DNA from: Roseburia_C sp900315735
GTDB taxonomy: Bacteria; Bacillota; Clostridia; Lachnospirales; Lachnospiraceae
Reading direction: 5' to 3' (one strand)
DNA length: 64,000 bases
NCBI GenBank assembly: GCA_052118425.1
Contig: JBQKHF010000007.1
Below, one piece after another: positions 10,015 through 18,490 of the stretch (its first letter is position 1; every line of letters begins with the position of its first letter). A model generated the notes under the pieces. It was not told the origin of the DNA. It saw only the letters and a program-made list of their open reading frames with translations, and made no database searches. The translations under genes and the position numbers were made by a program.

Positions 10015-11142
10015 TCAATTTCTGCCTTTTAGATTGTAAACCATTGCAAGCACTTCTGCAACTGCCTGATATAACTCCGGCGGAATTTCTGCCCCAACAT
10101 TAACGTTGGCATAAAGCATACGCGCCAGTGGCTTATTCTCTACAATTTCCACCTGATTTTCTCTTGCTACTTCCTTAATCTTTGCAGCCAGAAAATCTTC
10201 ACCCTTTGCAACTACTATCGGTGCTTTGGACACCTCCGCATCATACTTGATTGCAACTGCATAATGGGTCGGGTTGGTGATGACTACATCTGCCTTTGGT
10301 ACATCCTGCATCATTCGACGCTGCGATGCCTCACGCATTCTCTGACGCTGTCTTCCCTTAATCTGTGGGTCTCCCTCTGTATTCTTATACTCGTCTTTTA
10401 CCTCCTGTTTGGTCATCTTCATTTCTTCTTTGAATTTATGTTTCTGATAAATCAAATCAGCGATTCCAACAATCAGGTATACCAGACTTATCTTAAGACC
10501 CACATCAATAATAATTCCGGCAATTAATGAAACTGCCTGCAGCAACTCCATATCATAAACAACAAAGAGTTCTCCCTGTCTGTCCTTGATTTCAGAATAT
10601 GCTACATAAATTACCATTGCTACCTTTACAATGGATTTCAAAAGTTCAAACAGAGAATCCTTTGAAAACATTCGTTTAAATCCATTGATAGGATTAAACT
10701 TCGATAGCTCCGGTTTTAATGGCTTCCCGCTTACTTTCCAGCCTACCTGCAGTACGCTGACTAAAAACGTTACCACCATTCCGATTAAAAGAAACGGGAT
10801 CATGGCTTTTATCATCTCAACCACAGCCTGCGTCATCAGCATATGGCTGGATTTTATGGTCATACCCGTCTTATTTTCTAATAACATATCAGGAATTTCC
10901 CGGTAAAAAACAGAAAATTCGTTTAGCAGTGTTTCCGAAACATAACTTCCAAAGATTTTCAGTCCCAGAAAAAGAACAATCAAATCTACAGCTCCGGAAA
11001 ACTCCTTGCTTTTTGCAACCTTACCTTCTTCTCTTGCATCTTTTAACTTTTTTGCAGTTGCCGGCTCTGTTTTCTCGCCGCCCGGTCCCTCTTTTGCGAA
11101 CCACTGCAGATTATATTTCAGAAGTAAATCTCTTTCCTCCAT
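10015..11142 (-). CDS. flhB: FlhB, export gate protein with substrate-specificity switch
   Basis: The 375-residue protein has four membrane helices within about residues 50-235 and a cytoplasmic C-terminal domain. The autocleavage site NPTH is at residues 290-293 in VVITNPTHYAVAIKYD. Cleavage between Asn and Pro switches export from hook-type to filament-type substrates once FliK senses hook completion; fliK is in the same operon. The N-terminus GEKTEPATAKKLKDAREEG is typical of the family. Confidence 0.97.
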   Translation of the reverse strand: MEERDLLLKYNLQWFAKEGPGGEKTEPATAKKLKDAREEGKVAKSKEFSGAVDLIVLFLGLKIFGSYVSETLLNEFSVFYREIPDMLLENKTGMTIKSSHMLMTQAVVEMIKAMIPFLLIGMVVTFLVSVLQVGWKVSGKPLKPELSKFNPINGFKRMFSKDSLFELLKSIVKVAMVIYVAYSEIKDRQGELFVVYDMELLQAVSLIAGIIIDVGLKISLVYLIVGIADLIYQKHKFKEEMKMTKQEVKDEYKNTEGDPQIKGRQRQRMREASQRRMMQDVPKADVVITNPTHYAVAIKYDAEVSKAPIVVAKGEDFLAAKIKEVARENQVEIVENKPLARMLYANVNVGAEIPPELYQAVAEVLAMVYNLKGRN

Positions 11143-11167
11143 ATAAATCTCCTATCCATGCACCAGT

Positions 11168-11950
11168 CTATCCATGCATTCCCGACACAATTCCGGTAAC
11201 CATCCGCTTCATTTCTGTGAATACCCAGTCTGAAACATATGGTAAAAGCTGTATCGTCAAAAATAAGACCAACATTCCAAGCAAAATCTTAAGCTGGATA
11301 CCAACAGAGAACATATTCATCTGTGGTGCAATCTTTGCCATAATTCCCAGGATGCAGTTTAAAATCATTAAGACTGCAAATACCGGAAGTGCAATCCGGA
11401 AGCCAAGTACCATGGAATCTGTCATATAACTAACCATGGTCTGAAGCATGGAATTCCACATGAAATTCTGTCCATTTACCGGAATCAGTGTAAACGAATC
11501 AACAATGGAACGTAAAATATACTGATACATTCCGGTTATCATAAGTAAAAGCAGAACCAGATAATTGTAAAAATTACCGGTGATTGGTGAATTGGTCCTA
11601 CTTACCGGGTCGTACTCTGTTGCCATGGACAATCCCATATTCAGGTCTATTATATTACCTGCAAATAAAACAATGGAATTACAAATGTTTGCTCCAAAAC
11701 CAATCAGCAATCCTGTAATTCCCTCTTTCACGACAATTGTGGCATATTCAATTACTCCTCCATATTCTATCGTGCTTTCAGGCAATACTCCAATTAACAG
11801 AATGGATACAAATACTGAGAAACCAATTTTGACCCTTCCCGGAGTATTCGACATGCTAAAAAATGGAGCCGAAAAAACAAAAGAAGTAATCCTCACCAGA
11901 ACCAGCAAAAAATATTCAAATGTAAGCAGTGAGAAACTATAATTAACCAT
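11168..11950 (-). CDS. fliR: FliR, export channel protein
   Basis: The 260-residue polytopic protein has about six hydrophobic helices and the family features FEYFLLVLVRITSFVFSAPF at the start and RIALPVFAVLMILNCILGI in the centre. FliR joins FliP and FliQ in the helical export channel of the basal body. The genes fliP, fliQ, fliR and flhB lie in that order with gaps of 17 to 25 bases, the arrangement expected for assembly of the complex. Confidence 0.95.
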   Translation of the reverse strand: MVNYSFSLLTFEYFLLVLVRITSFVFSAPFFSMSNTPGRVKIGFSVFVSILLIGVLPESTIEYGGVIEYATIVVKEGITGLLIGFGANICNSIVLFAGNIIDLNMGLSMATEYDPVSRTNSPITGNFYNYLVLLLLMITGMYQYILRSIVDSFTLIPVNGQNFMWNSMLQTMVSYMTDSMVLGFRIALPVFAVLMILNCILGIMAKIAPQMNMFSVGIQLKILLGMLVLFLTIQLLPYVSDWVFTEMKRMVTGIVSGMHG

Positions 11951-11970
11951 GTTTTATCTCTACCTGTATA

Positions 11971-12243
11971 TCAACCGATATATAAACTAAAATCAGACCA
12001 TAATCTCGTCATAAAATCAGTCATATTATTCAGCATCCATGATCCAAAAAGAATCATTCCGGCAAACACCGCCAGAATCTTCGGTACAAAGGTAAGTGTC
12101 TGTTCCTGAATGGATGTTACTGTCTGAAAAATACTGATAATCAAACCTACGATAAGTGATATCAAAAGCAAAGGAGTTGATGTTAATATGATATTATAAA
12201 TCGCATCCCTTGCAATATCTAAGACTTCTCCCTGTGTAATCAA
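11971..12243 (-). CDS. fliQ: FliQ, export channel protein
   Basis: This 90-residue protein has the normal FliQ length, with two membrane helices (about 16-38 and 52-74). The central stretch LIVGLIISIFQTVTSIQEQT is the conserved FliQ signature. Several copies wrap around FliP-FliR in the export gate. The gene lies between fliP and fliR, separated by 17 and 20 bases. Confidence 0.95.
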   Translation of the reverse strand: MITQGEVLDIARDAIYNIILTSTPLLLISLIVGLIISIFQTVTSIQEQTLTFVPKILAVFAGMILFGSWMLNNMTDFMTRLWSDFSLYIG

Positions 12244-12260
12244 TTCCTACACCTCTTTCA

Positions 12261-13106
12261 TCAGTAAAATGTCTCTACCAGTTCCCGAATAACAAGATTC
12301 CATCCGTCTGCAAGCACAAACAGCAAAATCTTAAACGGAAGAGAAATGGTTGTCGGCGGCAGCATCATCATACCCATTGACATAAGCACGGATGCCACAA
12401 CCATATCAATTACAATAAATGGAATATAAATAATAAATCCTATAATAAATGCCTGTCTTAATTCGCTTAAAATAAAGCTTGGAATCAGGACTGTATTGGA
12501 TATATCATCCTGTGTCTCATAAGTCACACCGGCAATATCGCAAAATGTATTAATATCCTTTGCCTGTGTCTGTTTAAACATAAACTCCCGAATCGGTTCC
12601 ATGCCCGCTTCAAACGCCTGCTCCTGTGTAATTTCACCTGCATCCAGTGGTTTTAATGCATTTTCATTAATCTGCGTGAAAACAGGGCTCATAATAAACA
12701 GGGTAAGGAATAAAGCCAGTCCCACAAGAACCTGATTTGGCGGAACCGTCTGTGTTCCGATTGCCGCCCTCACAAAATGAAGCACAATAATAATTCTGGT
12801 AAAAGATGTCAGCATAATCAGAATTGATGGTGCTAATGCAATTACCGTCAGTACCAGAAAAATCCGAACCGTTCCCGATAAATTGCCCTCTCCGTTATTG
12901 ATATTAACAGAAAGTCCGTTATTACCAGAGGATGTTGTTCCACTTGTACCATTTTCACTTGACTGATTACTGCCATCAGTAATTCCCGGTGTATTTACAG
13001 ATGCCGCATATGCCTTCTGTGGCGCAAATGCCACCAGTGTTACCACTACTGCAATAATTGCAAATACAAAGGATACCAGACAGTACTTTTTCTTAAAATT
13101 ACTCAT
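12261..13106 (-). CDS. fliP: FliP, export channel protein
   Basis: The 281-residue protein begins with a cleavable signal peptide (about 1-35, ending AYAAS), then an unusual Ser/Gly/Asn-rich linker (about 36-75), then the FliP core: VLTVIALAPSILIMLTSFTR, LVGLALFLTLFIMSPV and the C-terminal helices with MGMMMLPP. FliP forms the pentameric centre of the export channel. The start overlaps the fliO end by 8 bases. The low-complexity linker is longer than in most FliP proteins I know. Confidence 0.96.
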   Translation of the reverse strand: MSNFKKKYCLVSFVFAIIAVVVTLVAFAPQKAYAASVNTPGITDGSNQSSENGTSGTTSSGNNGLSVNINNGEGNLSGTVRIFLVLTVIALAPSILIMLTSFTRIIIVLHFVRAAIGTQTVPPNQVLVGLALFLTLFIMSPVFTQINENALKPLDAGEITQEQAFEAGMEPIREFMFKQTQAKDINTFCDIAGVTYETQDDISNTVLIPSFILSELRQAFIIGFIIYIPFIVIDMVVASVLMSMGMMMLPPTTISLPFKILLFVLADGWNLVIRELVETFY

Positions 13107-13497
13107 CTTTATGCCTGCTCTTCGGTAAGTGTTCTTTCAACTGTTTCATAATATTAGAGAAGCTTTCTCCTGTATTCTGATATTTCGTGACATCTTCCAG
13201 CGAAACATCATTCAGCTGCTCTCTTGTAAGCTGTGCCAACATGGTCACTTCATCTTTTCCGATTCCGATTACCAGATAGGTCTCCCCTACCTCAATAATC
13301 TGAATATACTTATTGGTAGTAATCTTCATTGTTTCCACTACCCGCATATTCTTCTGAAAATTATGCTGTTTCTGATATCCGGCAATCCATTTGGTAACAT
13401 AATATGTAATTGCAAGTACAAAAACAAATATCAGCAATACGCCTATCAGTTGAAAAAAACTCTGTAACCCTGATGTCCTACCACTTAGTAATATCAT
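13099..13497 (-). CDS. fliO: FliO/FliZ-type flagellar biosynthesis protein
   Basis: The 132-residue protein has one N-terminal membrane helix (about 12-37, FFQLIGVLLIFVFVLAITYY) and a small cytoplasmic beta domain with VVETMKITTNKYIQIIEVG and YLVIGIGKDEVTML, typical of FliO. FliO helps assemble the FliP ring and is poorly conserved, so the assignment relies on this pattern and on its place directly before fliP with an 8-base overlap. Confidence 0.88.
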   Translation of the reverse strand: MILLSGRTSGLQSFFQLIGVLLIFVFVLAITYYVTKWIAGYQKQHNFQKNMRVVETMKITTNKYIQIIEVGETYLVIGIGKDEVTMLAQLTREQLNDVSLEDVTKYQNTGESFSNIMKQLKEHLPKSRHKDE

Positions 13498-13498
13498 A

Positions 13499-13861
13499 TT
13501 AACCCACTACTTTTTTTACTGCTTCAAGAACACGCTCTGCCTGGAATGGTTTTACAATAAAGTCCTTTGCACCAGACTGGATTGCTTCAATAACCATTGC
13601 CTGCTGACCCATTGCAGAACACATAATTACACATGCGCTTGCATCTGCTTCTTTAATCTTTTTTAATGCCTGAATTCCGTCCATCTCCGGCATGGTAATA
13701 TCCATCAATACCAGATCTGGATGTACTTCATTATATTTTTCGATTGCCTTTACTCCATTTTCTGCTTCACCAGCAACGGTATATCCATTTTTGGTAAGGA
13801 TATCCTTAATCATCATTCTCATAAATGCTGCATCATCACAAATTAAAATACTCTTTGCCAT
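13499..13861 (-). CDS. cheY: CheY, chemotaxis response regulator
   Basis: The 120-residue single receiver domain has the acidic pocket Asp9-Asp10 (ICDDAAFMR), phospho-acceptor Asp54 (LVLMDITMPEMDG), the switch Ser in IMCSAMGQ and the conserved Lys in FIVKPFQ. CheY-P binds FliM and FliY at the switch to set motor rotation. It lies between fliY and fliO, the location of cheY in Bacillus subtilis, away from the cheBACWD cluster. Confidence 0.97.
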   Translation of the reverse strand: MAKSILICDDAAFMRMMIKDILTKNGYTVAGEAENGVKAIEKYNEVHPDLVLMDITMPEMDGIQALKKIKEADASACVIMCSAMGQQAMVIEAIQSGAKDFIVKPFQAERVLEAVKKVVG

Positions 13862-13881
13862 ATTAGTTATCTCCTTGCTAA

Positions 13882-15054
13882 TTATTTAATAATTTCTGTA
13901 ATTCTTACACCAAAACTTTCTTCAATTACAACTACTTCACCTTTTGCAACGTACTTTCCATTTACCAGTACATCAATTGGTTCTCCGGCAATCTTATTCA
14001 GTTCAATGATTGTTCCCGGCGCGAAATCCAATATATCATGGATGGATTTACTGGTTCTTCCCAGTTCCACGGTTACTTCCAATGGTACATCCATAATAAG
14101 ATCAATGTTTTCCTTCGGAAATACCCCATTCATATCTCCGGTAAAATTCTGGAACTGAGCCGGCTGTACATTTACCTGCTGGTTTGCATACATTGCTGAC
14201 ATATCTACAGGCTGTCCCATCATTGGCTGCCCCATCATTGGTTGCTGATTCATCATTGGCTGTCCCATCATCGGCTGCTGATTCATCATTGGCTGTGGCT
14301 GCGGTGTCGGCTGGCTTGCCTGTGGCTGTGGTGCAGGAGCCGGTGCAGGCTGTTGTGCCGCTTCCTGTTTTGGTTCGCTTCCACCTGTCATGGTCTCCGT
14401 AATGCTCTTACACATTTCTCTTGCAAAAGATACCGGATACAGCTGCATGATTTCACTGTCTACAAGATCGCCGATTTCCATTTTGAAAGAAATCTTCACA
14501 AAAGACTGTGTCAGGAAATCATCAAGTGCTCCCTCGTCAATATTTCCTGCCAGATCAATCAAATCTGCAACAGGCGGGCTAATATCAATCTTTTTATTCA
14601 GCATGGATGATAATGAAGTTGCTGCAGAACCCATCATCTGATTCATTGCTTCACTGATTGCGCTTAAATGAAGCTCGCCCAGTTCCACGTCTGTATTGGT
14701 TCCGTCTCCTCCCATCATAAGGTCTGTAATGACCTTAACATCATGCTCCTTTAATATCAGGATATTGCTTCCATCCAATCCAACAGTGAATCCGATTCGG
14801 ATAAATACACACGGACGCTCATACGCCTTTACCACGTCGTCCCAGTTTGCCATGGTAACAACTGGTGTGGATATTTCCACTTTACGGTTCACCAGTGAAA
14901 ACAATGTCGTTGCTGCGGTGCCCATACTGATATTGGCAATTTCGCCGATGGTGTCTTTTTCTGAATCACTCAGCTGTCCATCTGCCGTATCTGATGCACC
15001 CGGATTATTTAGCAGGGCATTGATTTCTTCCTGCGATAGTACTCCATCCATCAC
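13882..15054 (-). CDS. fliY: FliY, switch protein with CheC-like phosphatase and FliN domains
   Basis: The 390-residue protein has three parts. An N-terminal CheY-P-binding peptide (LSQEEINALLNN) leads into a CheC-like domain with both phosphatase motifs (EIANISMGTAATTL and EAMNQMMGSAAT). A low-complexity Pro/Gln/Met linker of repeated NQQPMMGQPMM units follows (about 235-285). The last part is a C-terminal FliN domain (about 300-390, VPLEVTVELGRTSKSIHDIL). It forms the C-ring and dephosphorylates CheY-P at the motor. No separate fliN is present. It starts one base before the fliM stop region ends. Confidence 0.96.
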   Translation of the reverse strand: MMDGVLSQEEINALLNNPGASDTADGQLSDSEKDTIGEIANISMGTAATTLFSLVNRKVEISTPVVTMANWDDVVKAYERPCVFIRIGFTVGLDGSNILILKEHDVKVITDLMMGGDGTNTDVELGELHLSAISEAMNQMMGSAATSLSSMLNKKIDISPPVADLIDLAGNIDEGALDDFLTQSFVKISFKMEIGDLVDSEIMQLYPVSFAREMCKSITETMTGGSEPKQEAAQQPAPAPAPQPQASQPTPQPQPMMNQQPMMGQPMMNQQPMMGQPMMGQPVDMSAMYANQQVNVQPAQFQNFTGDMNGVFPKENIDLIMDVPLEVTVELGRTSKSIHDILDFAPGTIIELNKIAGEPIDVLVNGKYVAKGEVVVIEESFGVRITEIIK

Positions 15055-16035
15055 TTACTGCTCCTCTCTAATTACTGACATTACTCTTACTGCATAATCA
15101 TCGCCCGAAGCTCCCGGCAATGCAGTAAACTTACGAATGTTTCCAACATAAACATCCAGCTCCTGGTCCACTTTCGTGTCCAATCTAACTATATCACCTA
15201 CCTGTAAATTCACGAAGTCATTTACAGATATAGTGCTATTACCTAAAATTGCTTTTACAGGTATCGGTGCTTTTGAAATCAATGTCTCAATTGCTTCCGT
15301 ATAACGCTGCTCATCTTTCTCCTGCATGGTAGAATACCAGTATTTTGTATTCAACTTGTCCATAACAGGTTCCAAAGTAAGATATGGGAGGCAGATATTC
15401 ATCAAGCCTTCAACATCTCCTATTTTTACATTAATTGTAACAATTGCAATCATTTCACTTGGAGAAATAATCTGGGCAAACTGTGAATTTGTTTCAATAC
15501 GTTCCAGTCTCGGATGTAAATCCACAACATTTTCCCACGGTTCCCGAAGCAGGTCAACACAGACTCCCATGATTCTTTCTATAATCAGCAATTCTATTTC
15601 TGAGAAATCACGGATTTTCGCTAATGGTTCTCCGCTTCCACCAAGCATACGGTCCACCATGGCATATACAAGATTTGAAGCAATCTCCAGAATAACTGAG
15701 CCTTTCAACGGGGAAAAATTAACAATTCCAAGAACCACCGGATTAGAAAGTGCATTCGAGAACTCAGAATAGGTAACTGCTTCAGAGTTCATCACCTCAA
15801 CCTGAATATTTTTTCTTAAATAAACCGGAAGATTCGTGGATATCAGTCTGCCATAATGTTCAAACACAATCTCCAGTGTTCTTAAATGTTCTTTTGAAAA
15901 CTTGGAAGGTCTGGCGAAATCATAATTCTTAATCTGCTTCTCGCCATTGTCCTTCATTTCTTCTACATCCAGCTCGCCGCTACTCAATGCCTGAAGCAGG
16001 TTATCTATCTCATTCTGAGATAAAACTTCGCTCAC
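15055..16035 (-). CDS. fliM: FliM, flagellar motor switch protein
   Basis: The 326-residue protein begins with the CheY-P-binding segment MSEVLSQNEIDNLLQAL. It continues with the middle CheC-like domain (SALS-type region and the GGSG motif in MVDRMLGGSGEPLAKI) and ends with a C-terminal FliN-like domain (ISVNDFVNLQVGDIVRLD). It forms the middle ring of the switch, contacting FliG and FliY. The downstream fliY start directly abuts its stop. Confidence 0.97.
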   Translation of the reverse strand: MSEVLSQNEIDNLLQALSSGELDVEEMKDNGEKQIKNYDFARPSKFSKEHLRTLEIVFEHYGRLISTNLPVYLRKNIQVEVMNSEAVTYSEFSNALSNPVVLGIVNFSPLKGSVILEIASNLVYAMVDRMLGGSGEPLAKIRDFSEIELLIIERIMGVCVDLLREPWENVVDLHPRLERIETNSQFAQIISPSEMIAIVTINVKIGDVEGLMNICLPYLTLEPVMDKLNTKYWYSTMQEKDEQRYTEAIETLISKAPIPVKAILGNSTISVNDFVNLQVGDIVRLDTKVDQELDVYVGNIRKFTALPGASGDDYAVRVMSVIREEQ

Positions 16036-16079
16036 GAACTCTCACCACCTTATATTCCATACTTACTGTTTCTTTGTTT

Positions 16080-16592
16080 CTAAACTACAGTTACTTCTGA
16101 GAAGTTTACTGCAATAATAAAATCTGAACCAAACTGTTTCTGCAGTTCTGCTAATATAGCATCCTTAACCGCCTGACGGTCTGCATTAAACTCTTCCATT
16201 GTATAGGTATTAATTACACTGTTAATAGTGTCTTTTAAAATTGTTTCACGGTCTGCCATATCTTCGCCATAGGTCTTATAACCATCGTTCTTGCTGTCCA
16301 TGGAAATGGATGCTGTAAGCTTTACATAATGAGTCTGGCCATCTGCACCGGTTTTTAAATTGATTGTCATGGCATCTTCAATTTTATAAGTCTTAACCTG
16401 GTCCATTGGAATGCTGGCAGATTCAGTTCCATCTCCGCTCTCCAGTTCCAGATCAATTGCGCTGCACACCTTGTTTACCAGTTCATTGGACTTCTTTGTT
16501 TGTGGCAGGATTGTTATTGTAAGTATTCCTGTCAAAATCAGGTTCACCAGAACCAGTGCCAAAATAAGCACTGACATAAGGTTCTTCTTCAT
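16080..16592 (-). CDS. fliL: FliL, stator-associated membrane protein
   Basis: The 170-residue protein has a single N-terminal membrane anchor (about 5-28, LMSVLILALVLVNLILTGIL) and an extracytoplasmic domain with a C-terminal FIIAVNFSEVTVV strand, the pattern of FliL. FliL forms rings around stators and stabilises them under load. It follows motB by 11 bases. Primary sequence is variable in this family, so the position between motB and fliM carries much of the weight. Confidence 0.9.
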   Translation of the reverse strand: MKKNLMSVLILALVLVNLILTGILTITILPQTKKSNELVNKVCSAIDLELESGDGTESASIPMDQVKTYKIEDAMTINLKTGADGQTHYVKLTASISMDSKNDGYKTYGEDMADRETILKDTINSVINTYTMEEFNADRQAVKDAILAELQKQFGSDFIIAVNFSEVTVV

Positions 16593-16603
16593 CTCATTTC
16601 CTC

Positions 16604-17437
16604 CTATTCTGTAGCGCCGTCGGAATTATATGAATTATATACCTTAATCTCAACACGACGGTTTCTTGCTCTGCCTTCCTCTGTAGTATTATCTGCTACA
16701 GGAACATATTCTCCTCTTCCTGAGGATTTAATCAGTGCCGGATCCAATGTGGTATTATCACGAATAAAATCTGCCACAGAAAGTGCCCGGTACATGGACA
16801 GTACATTGTTATTTTCATATTTTGATGAATGGATTGGCACATTGTCGGTATGTCCTTCAATTTCAATCACATTGCTGTCATAACTTTCCAGGATGGTTCC
16901 TATTTTAGCAATCAGCGGCTGGGCATCTTCCCGGATATTCGCCTTTGCCGAATCAAATAATATTGCTCCGTTTAAGGTAAGTTTTACATACTCGGCATTA
17001 AAATCTACTTCCACCTGATTCTGCAATCCATTTGTTGCTATCTGCTGTTCGATTTGTTCTGCCATCTGTTCTGATTCTGCCAGTGCCTGCTCTTTATACT
17101 GTTCTGCTACATCTGTCTCAGTTTCAGATTCATCTGTCTTGCCACCCTGGGAATCCCCATCCTCTCCAGAGGACGTTTCAAAATAGACATCAATATTCGG
17201 CAACTGACTGATTCCGTTACCTACCATCTCTCCCTCGCCAATACTCATACTGCCTGCCGGCATAACGCTTAAGCTGCTCTGTAGTGAAGCTATAACCATC
17301 TGAAACTTCTCTGCATCAACGGTAGACATGGAAAAAAGCAACACGAAAAAGCACAGCAACAGATTCATCAAATCACTAAAGGTGGTTATCCAACCAGCCG
17401 CCGGCTTTGCTTCCGGTTCCCGCTTCTTTCTGGCCAT
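16604..17437 (-). CDS. motB: MotB, stator subunit with peptidoglycan-binding domain
   Basis: The 277-residue protein has a short cytoplasmic N-terminus and one membrane helix bearing the ion-conducting aspartate Asp22 (WITTFSDLMNLLLCFF). An acidic linker (about 85-115) and a C-terminal OmpA-like peptidoglycan-binding domain (EIEGHTDNVPIHSS; GRARNRRVEI) complete it. MotB anchors the stator to the cell wall. It overlaps motA by one base. Whether the channel uses protons or sodium cannot be decided safely from this sequence. Confidence 0.96.
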   Translation of the reverse strand: MARKKREPEAKPAAGWITTFSDLMNLLLCFFVLLFSMSTVDAEKFQMVIASLQSSLSVMPAGSMSIGEGEMVGNGISQLPNIDVYFETSSGEDGDSQGGKTDESETETDVAEQYKEQALAESEQMAEQIEQQIATNGLQNQVEVDFNAEYVKLTLNGAILFDSAKANIREDAQPLIAKIGTILESYDSNVIEIEGHTDNVPIHSSKYENNNVLSMYRALSVADFIRDNTTLDPALIKSSGRGEYVPVADNTTEEGRARNRRVEIKVYNSYNSDGATE

Positions 17438-18237
17438 TATTCTTCACCTCCGGCTTCTTCTTGCGTATTATAAGCCTCTCTTGCCTGCGGTGACAGGAAT
17501 GATTTCAGTTTTTCTTCTATTACACGAGGGTTTTCTCCTGCCTGGATAGATAAAAGTCCCTCAACGGTAACCTCTTTCATCATAATTTCTCTGGCATTAT
17601 TATCTGCCATCTTTGATGCAATTGGATTACAAATCCAGTTAGCTATCAACGAACCATATAATGTTGTAATCAACGCAACCGCCATATTCGGTCCAATGGA
17701 AGACGCATCCTGCAAATCCTTCAGCATGTTAATCAGACCAATCAGGGTACCAATCATACCCCAGGCAGGAGCTAATTCACCCCATTTTTCCCAGAAGCCG
17801 ATTACTTTCTTATGTCGGTCTTCAATACAGCCTAAATCTGTCTCTAAGATTCCACGTACCAGTTCCGGATCTGTTCCATCTACTACCAGCATAACTCCTT
17901 TTTTCAGGAAGTCATCATCAATATCGTTAGCTGCTTCTTCCAGTGCAAGAAGTCCCTCTTTTCTGGCAATGTTGGAAAGATTAATGATATTTCCAATAAT
18001 CTCACTCGGGTCATTCTTATGTAACTTAAAGGCATTTCCCGCAGACTTAAAGCCATTAATGAAATCTGCCATACTATTACATGCCAGAACACCACCAATA
18101 GATCCTCCAATCGTAATAATCGCGGAAGGGAAGTCCATATATGTATTCCATATTGCCGATACACCCGCACTTTGAATAATTCCAAACAAAACCATTGCAA
18201 GCCCAAACAGGGTACCAATAAGTGATGCTATATCCAA
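17437..18237 (-). CDS. motA: MotA, stator ion-channel subunit
   Basis: The 266-residue protein has four membrane helices and the conserved cytoplasmic loop. The Pro residues and the region WGELAPAWGMIGTLIGLINM match MotA family helices 3-4. I place the start at TTG 18237 (MDIASLIGTLFGL), because a TAGGTG site lies 6 bases upstream and homologues begin MDIAS. The in-frame GTG at 18246 would sit inside that site. The gene lies after a 250-base gap carrying a hairpin and a candidate promoter. Confidence 0.95.
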   Translation of the reverse strand: MDIASLIGTLFGLAMVLFGIIQSAGVSAIWNTYMDFPSAIITIGGSIGGVLACNSMADFINGFKSAGNAFKLHKNDPSEIIGNIINLSNIARKEGLLALEEAANDIDDDFLKKGVMLVVDGTDPELVRGILETDLGCIEDRHKKVIGFWEKWGELAPAWGMIGTLIGLINMLKDLQDASSIGPNMAVALITTLYGSLIANWICNPIASKMADNNAREIMMKEVTVEGLLSIQAGENPRVIEEKLKSFLSPQAREAYNTQEEAGGEE

Positions 18238-18402
18238 TTTATTCACCTACATTTCCATAAAATTATGGGAACAATCCATCTTGAAAATGGACATCGTTAC
18301 CCATGATTTTGTATTTTCATTTTCATTTCTATATAATCTTACTAAACTTTCGCCCAAATGTCTACTTTTTTTACAATTATTTTAGAAACATTTCCATTTC
18401 TT

Positions 18403-18431
18403 ATTATACCATATATAGGGGAACTATTAAA
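18403..18431 (-). promoter_or_regulatory. candidate extended -10 promoter before motA
   Basis: On the minus strand a perfect TATAAT (18403-18408) is preceded by TGG, giving the extended -10 form TGnTATAAT. A weak -35 (TTTAAT, 18426-18431) lies 17 bases upstream. It would start transcription about 160 bases before motA, giving the motA-to-cheD part a second promoter. The -35 sits in the loop of the adjacent inverted repeat. Only sequence match supports it. Confidence 0.45.
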
Positions 18432-18447
18432 TATAGTTCCCCTATAT
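18413..18447. other. perfect 15-bp inverted repeat in the flgE-motA gap
   Basis: The arms ATATAGGGGAACTAT and ATAGTTCCCCTATAT pair perfectly around a 5-base loop. In the direction of flgE-motA transcription no run of T follows, so it is not a classical Rho-independent terminator; on the plus strand T-rich sequence does follow. It could act as an RNA-processing or stabilising hairpin after flgE, or as a protein-binding palindrome over the motA promoter. The rest of the 18238-18490 gap has only an imperfect hairpin around 18268-18303 and no gene I can support. Confidence 0.7.
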
Positions 18448-18490
18448 GTACTGTTTTTATATTATTTTTTTCTATATCCGACCATTTTTA

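Noticed and set aside
18413..18447. Inverted repeat taken as a Rho-independent terminator of flgE
   Set aside because: No T run follows it in the direction of transcription; it is reported as a hairpin of unknown role.
18238..18490. Searched for flbD, often found between flgE and motA
   Set aside because: Only very short frames are present, none with FlbD-like sequence. The gap holds a hairpin and promoter candidate.
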